Of a stretch of DNA of 36,028 nt, positions 33,403-36,028 are shown piece after piece. The stretch lies in the NCBI GenBank assembly GCA_009782505.1, contig WRIW01000003.1, positions 1 through 36,028 of the forward strand, given 5' to 3'. The notes under the pieces are model-generated. The model made no database searches, was not told the DNA's origin, and saw nothing but the letters and a program-made list of their open reading frames with translations. This stretch comes from Clostridiales bacterium (GTDB lineage Bacteria > Bacillota > Peptococcia > DRI-13 > UBA5745). Each line of letters begins with the position of its first letter. The first letter of the stretch is position 1. The translations under genes and the position numbers were made by a program.

Positions 33403-34239
33403 TTAGAGGTAAACGGCGGCGTTATTCCGCTTCTCACGCTTGTTCCGTTTCTCGCGTTTATTTTGCTTATTCTGCTTATCCAAACGAGCCGGCTTGTCCC
33501 ATGTATCTGGAGATCCCCCCTCTCCGGCTTGCGCTAGCGCCGCCTCGCCCTTGCCGCGCCCATGATCACCGTCGGCTAAGGCAGACTTGAGCTTTCTGCT
33601 GTCCCAGACCGTAAACCGGACGCCTTTGAGGCTTTCGTTATCCATACTTTTTGGGAAAGCCGCGCTCTCCAGGGCTTTGACATTTCCCGGGGCCGCCAGC
33701 AGGAACTTACCCGGCTGCTGCTGGTAGACATGGATCAGCCGCCGCACCGAAGCCAGGGCGTACGCCGCCTCCGTCGGCTTGCCTAAAGGGATCACTACCT
33801 GATCCGCCGCTTTCAGCGAGAAAAAAGTCATCGGGCTATTTAACTGCCCCTGGCACTCCAGCACAAGCCGCCCGCAGTCCTGGCTTTGCGCCAGCTTCTG
33901 CAGCGCCGGGATGAACCCCATAAGCGTGTCCACCTTTACCCTGGCGGCGATGGGGTAGTCGGGCATGGCGAGGATATTGGCGGCGAGGATGTGCAATCGC
34001 CTGCCGGCCTGCCGGATCATATCCCAGTGCAGGCTCCCGTTTTGTTCAAACCCCGTGATGGCGGACTCCGTGTGCCACTCTTCATCCACAGCGCCGCATA
34101 CGAAACCCAGCCGCGGTATGCCGAGGCATGGAAGTTCGGCGATGAGGGTCTTCTCCTCTTCGGAAAACAGTTTCGCGGTGTGAAACGACAGTTCCGAGGC
34201 GTCTACACCCGTACAGGACCAAAACATCGTAGTGATCAC
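33403..34239 (-). CDS. TadZ/CpaE-like protein without Walker A (second of a pair)
   Basis: A 278-aa protein. It opens with beta-strand MITTMFWSCTG, where MinD/ParA-type ATPases have their deviant Walker A, but the loop reads CTGVDASELSFHTA with no GK. The next strand, TLIAELPCLGIPRLG, parallels TLLVELPGSGSRL of the neighbouring 34258-36024 protein, so the two are probably paralogues. LVLECQGQLNSPMTFFSLKAADQVVIPL resembles the later SIMIBI strands. The C-terminus is a repetitive Lys/Arg/Asn tail. Start is GTG with GGAGAG 8 nt upstream. TadZ/CpaE proteins place pili at the cell pole. That role is inferred from position. Confidence 0.6.
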   Translation of the reverse strand: MITTMFWSCTGVDASELSFHTAKLFSEEEKTLIAELPCLGIPRLGFVCGAVDEEWHTESAITGFEQNGSLHWDMIRQAGRRLHILAANILAMPDYPIAARVKVDTLMGFIPALQKLAQSQDCGRLVLECQGQLNSPMTFFSLKAADQVVIPLGKPTEAAYALASVRRLIHVYQQQPGKFLLAAPGNVKALESAAFPKSMDNESLKGVRFTVWDSRKLKSALADGDHGRGKGEAALAQAGEGGSPDTWDKPARLDKQNKQNKREKRNKREKRNNAAVYL

Positions 34240-34257
34240 CAGTGTTTCTCTCCTTCC

Positions 34258-36024
34258 TCAGCCCCACAGGGCTTCCAGGCATTGCAGGCTTTCCGGGGAG
34301 TAATCCCCGTTTCCCCTTTCGAAAGCCGCCATCTGGATAAAGTCTTCCTTCAAGGCCCCCGGCACGATAAGGTATTCTTTCAGCCGAAGGCTCTTCACCT
34401 CTTTCCGAATGTAGCTCACGCCCCAGCTTCCATCGAAGGCCGGCAGGCAGCCTTTATGCCAATCGTTCTCCAGGCGGGGGACTTCGTTGAACCCGCCCGG
34501 CCAGGGCGGAAACGCGATGACCTTGCGGCTGCAGACAAGCCCTTTCTTCCAGCACAGGCCCTCCCGGCTGCCGAAACCGACGTAGACGATGGAGGTGAAT
34601 TTCGCTTCCATGATCGCCCAGTGGACCAGAGAAGCCAGAAAGCCGTCGCAATGGGGGTAAAGGGCCTCTTCCGCATGATCGTCCGGCAGGAAGTACAGGC
34701 TGCGGGGCAGTCGCTTGCTGTATCCCGACTGATCGTAGGCCTTGGGGTCGTTAAACAACTCCAGCCCATTGAAGCAATACTTGCCCCAGTCGCCCCTCTC
34801 CCCGGAGCCGTAGCCGCGCAGCGCGCCGGAGATATTCTTCTCCGGATGCCTCAAGCCCAGAGCCACGGCCAGCCTGGAGCCGCTACCCGGCAGCTCCACC
34901 AGTAGAGTTTTGCCTCCCCGGCCGGCGAAGTAGGCGGCGGTCATGAAAGCCAGGGCGTACGGCATGAGGCAATCCTCCTCCGAATAGAAAAGCACGCTGT
35001 CGCCCAAAGCCCCGGCGCCGGGGGGCAGTCTGCGCCGCTTCCCGCCGGTAAGGCTGCGCAACTTCCCAAGGGCTTTACCGCTGCGGCGCTTCGCCGGCTT
35101 AGCGGCTCTTTCCGCCTTGAGGCGCTTCTCCGCTTTTGCCTTCCGCCCTGCAGCCGACGGCTTCTCCGCCACAAGCGAGATCCCTTCCCCGGACGCCTCG
35201 GCTACCCCGGACGCCCCCTCCTCCGAAAGCGAGGCCCCTTCCCCGGACGCCTCGGCCACCCCGGTTACCCCGGACGCCCCCTCCTCCGAATGCGGCTTCC
35301 CTTCCTCAGGCGGCCCCTCTGCCATAAGTAATGCCTCAGCCGGCTGCGGCTTTATCGGTTTGATCCCTTTGATGCGCTGCCTCAGCTTATCGGCCTTGCC
35401 GGCCAGGTTCCTCACCGGGGCATAGAAATCCACGCCATAGTCGGCATCGGCAGCCCCATTCGCTCTCCCGGCATACCCGGACTGGGTCTCCGCCCCTGAA
35501 GCGTAGTCGCTCCAGGGCTCCGTCTCCCCATCCGGCATGCCTTCGCCGGTAAACCTCACGCCTGCCCATCCCGCTTCCGGCACGCCTTCGCCGGCATACC
35601 CCGCGCCTGCCCGGCCGGCATCCGGCGCCCCATCGTCCGTCCAGCCCGTATCCGGCGGCATGGAGCCCCGTCGTCTGCCCCTGCCCCCCTCGACCGCAGC
35701 CCCGATCCCGGCTCCGGCGAGCAACCCCCGCAAGCTTCCCGGCAGCGCCGGCGCCGCCTTCTTCAGAAGCGGCAAGTAAAGCTCCGGCTTGAGCGAAGGC
35801 AGGTACTTCTCCATCCATTTCCCTACCGCCTGCCCCCCTTCTCCCCGTGGCGCGGGAGGCGGGAGCCGGCTCAGATAAGCCTCGATCTCCCGGAAATCCC
35901 TTTTCGTCTCCAGTATTTCCAGAAGGAGGGGCCGGCGCAGGGCGGTGAGGAACCAGAAATCATAGAAGCCGCGGCTCATGAGCTCGACGAGGATATCCTG
36001 GTCGGTGTTTTTCCCCTCAGGCAT
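34258..36024 (-). CDS. Large TadZ/CpaE-like protein with disordered repeats and degenerate P-loop (may start outside window)
   Basis: At least 588 aa. The first ATG in view is at 36024, 4 nt from the window end, and the frame stays open beyond it. The N-terminal helical part (about 1-110) is followed by a low-complexity Gly/Ala/Glu/Pro region with two repeat tracts, and a Lys/Arg-rich stretch (RKAKAEKRLKAERAAKPAKRR). The C-terminal part (about 345-588) resembles a ParA/MinD fold: SVLFYSEEDCLMPYALAFMTAAYFAGRGGKTLLVELP, with the Walker A loop replaced. Expected to act with the pilus machinery. Neighbour 33403-34239 lies 18 bp after it and appears related. Confidence 0.55.
   Translation of the reverse strand: MPEGKNTDQDILVELMSRGFYDFWFLTALRRPLLLEILETKRDFREIEAYLSRLPPPAPRGEGGQAVGKWMEKYLPSLKPELYLPLLKKAAPALPGSLRGLLAGAGIGAAVEGGRGRRRGSMPPDTGWTDDGAPDAGRAGAGYAGEGVPEAGWAGVRFTGEGMPDGETEPWSDYASGAETQSGYAGRANGAADADYGVDFYAPVRNLAGKADKLRQRIKGIKPIKPQPAEALLMAEGPPEEGKPHSEEGASGVTGVAEASGEGASLSEEGASGVAEASGEGISLVAEKPSAAGRKAKAEKRLKAERAAKPAKRRSGKALGKLRSLTGGKRRRLPPGAGALGDSVLFYSEEDCLMPYALAFMTAAYFAGRGGKTLLVELPGSGSRLAVALGLRHPEKNISGALRGYGSGERGDWGKYCFNGLELFNDPKAYDQSGYSKRLPRSLYFLPDDHAEEALYPHCDGFLASLVHWAIMEAKFTSIVYVGFGSREGLCWKKGLVCSRKVIAFPPWPGGFNEVPRLENDWHKGCLPAFDGSWGVSYIRKEVKSLRLKEYLIVPGALKEDFIQMAAFERGNGDYSPESLQCLEALWG
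35173..35289 (-). repeat. In-frame repeat of 21 and 18 codons
   Basis: Two adjacent units in the TadZ-like gene begin SEEGASGV and end in ASGEGASL or ASGEGISL. The second lacks a three-codon segment (VTG). They keep the reading frame and add flexible acidic linker. Confidence 0.8.
35524..35631 (-). repeat. 45-bp in-frame repeat, about 2.4 copies
   Basis: Encodes GAPDAGRAGAGYAGE, GVPEAGWAGVRFTGE and GMPDGE in series (period 15 residues) in the disordered region of the TadZ-like gene. Confidence 0.75.
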
Positions 36025-36028
36025 CAGC

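Noticed and set aside
35173-35631. CRISPR-like array
   Set aside because: Repeats are adjacent, in-frame codon repeats without spacers; no cas genes in the window.

Overview
The window looks like chromosome of a fairly GC-rich, single-membrane (monoderm) member of the Bacillota, most likely Clostridia. Evidence: the Firmicute-type gene orders yerC-pcrA-ligA and proB-proA-nadD-yqeK-rsfS, a DnaE with an intact PHP domain, a LigA active site resembling those I recall from clostridia, strong AGGAGG-type ribosome binding sites, and a Tad-type pilus locus with no secretin gene in view. No species can be named from this.

Region 1 (1-3544) is the right end of a mobile element, visibly more AT-rich than the rest. 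It carries the C-terminal part of a DinG/XPD-like helicase (its start lies outside the window), a 70-residue protein and a large serine recombinase, tightly coupled and ending at an AT-rich hairpin plus T-run. Region 2 (3545-4005) is the junction with the chromosome. It holds a tRNA-Pro-like scrap, an intact tRNA-Ala(GGC), and a second copy of the first 22 nt of that tRNA, which still has a good promoter in front of it. This looks like an integration hot spot.

Region 3 (4006-21973) is a long leftward run of housekeeping genes. In transcription order: an unrecognised gene coupled to dnaE; coaD; yerC-pcrA-ligA (DNA repair); trkA-trkH (potassium uptake); proB-proA (proline synthesis); nadD-yqeK-rsfS (NAD synthesis, Ap4A hydrolysis and ribosome silencing); and a URO-D-family protein. 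Between dnaE and coaD lies a run of four hairpins with no good gene.

Region 4 (21974-27541) starts with a rightward tRNA-Pro(CGG) behind a near-perfect promoter. Leftward genes follow: a FapA/DUF342 protein, a CapA-type protein, a LUD-domain protein and a secreted protein with a copper-amine-oxidase-like domain. A gene-free stretch of 368 bp is mostly a 252-bp imperfect inverted repeat with two small hairpins at its centre.

Region 5 (27542-36028) is a leftward Tad/Flp pilus operon. In transcription order: two proteins resembling TadZ/CpaE but without a Walker A motif, TadA ATPase, TadB and TadC platform proteins, a small Flp-like pilin, two TadE-like pseudopilins, a CpaB-like protein and a prepilin peptidase. 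The items most worth a second look are the tRNA-fragment junction, the inverted-repeat and hairpin intergenic elements, the paired degenerate TadZ-like proteins, and a 20-bp leader shared exactly by proB and a pilus gene.
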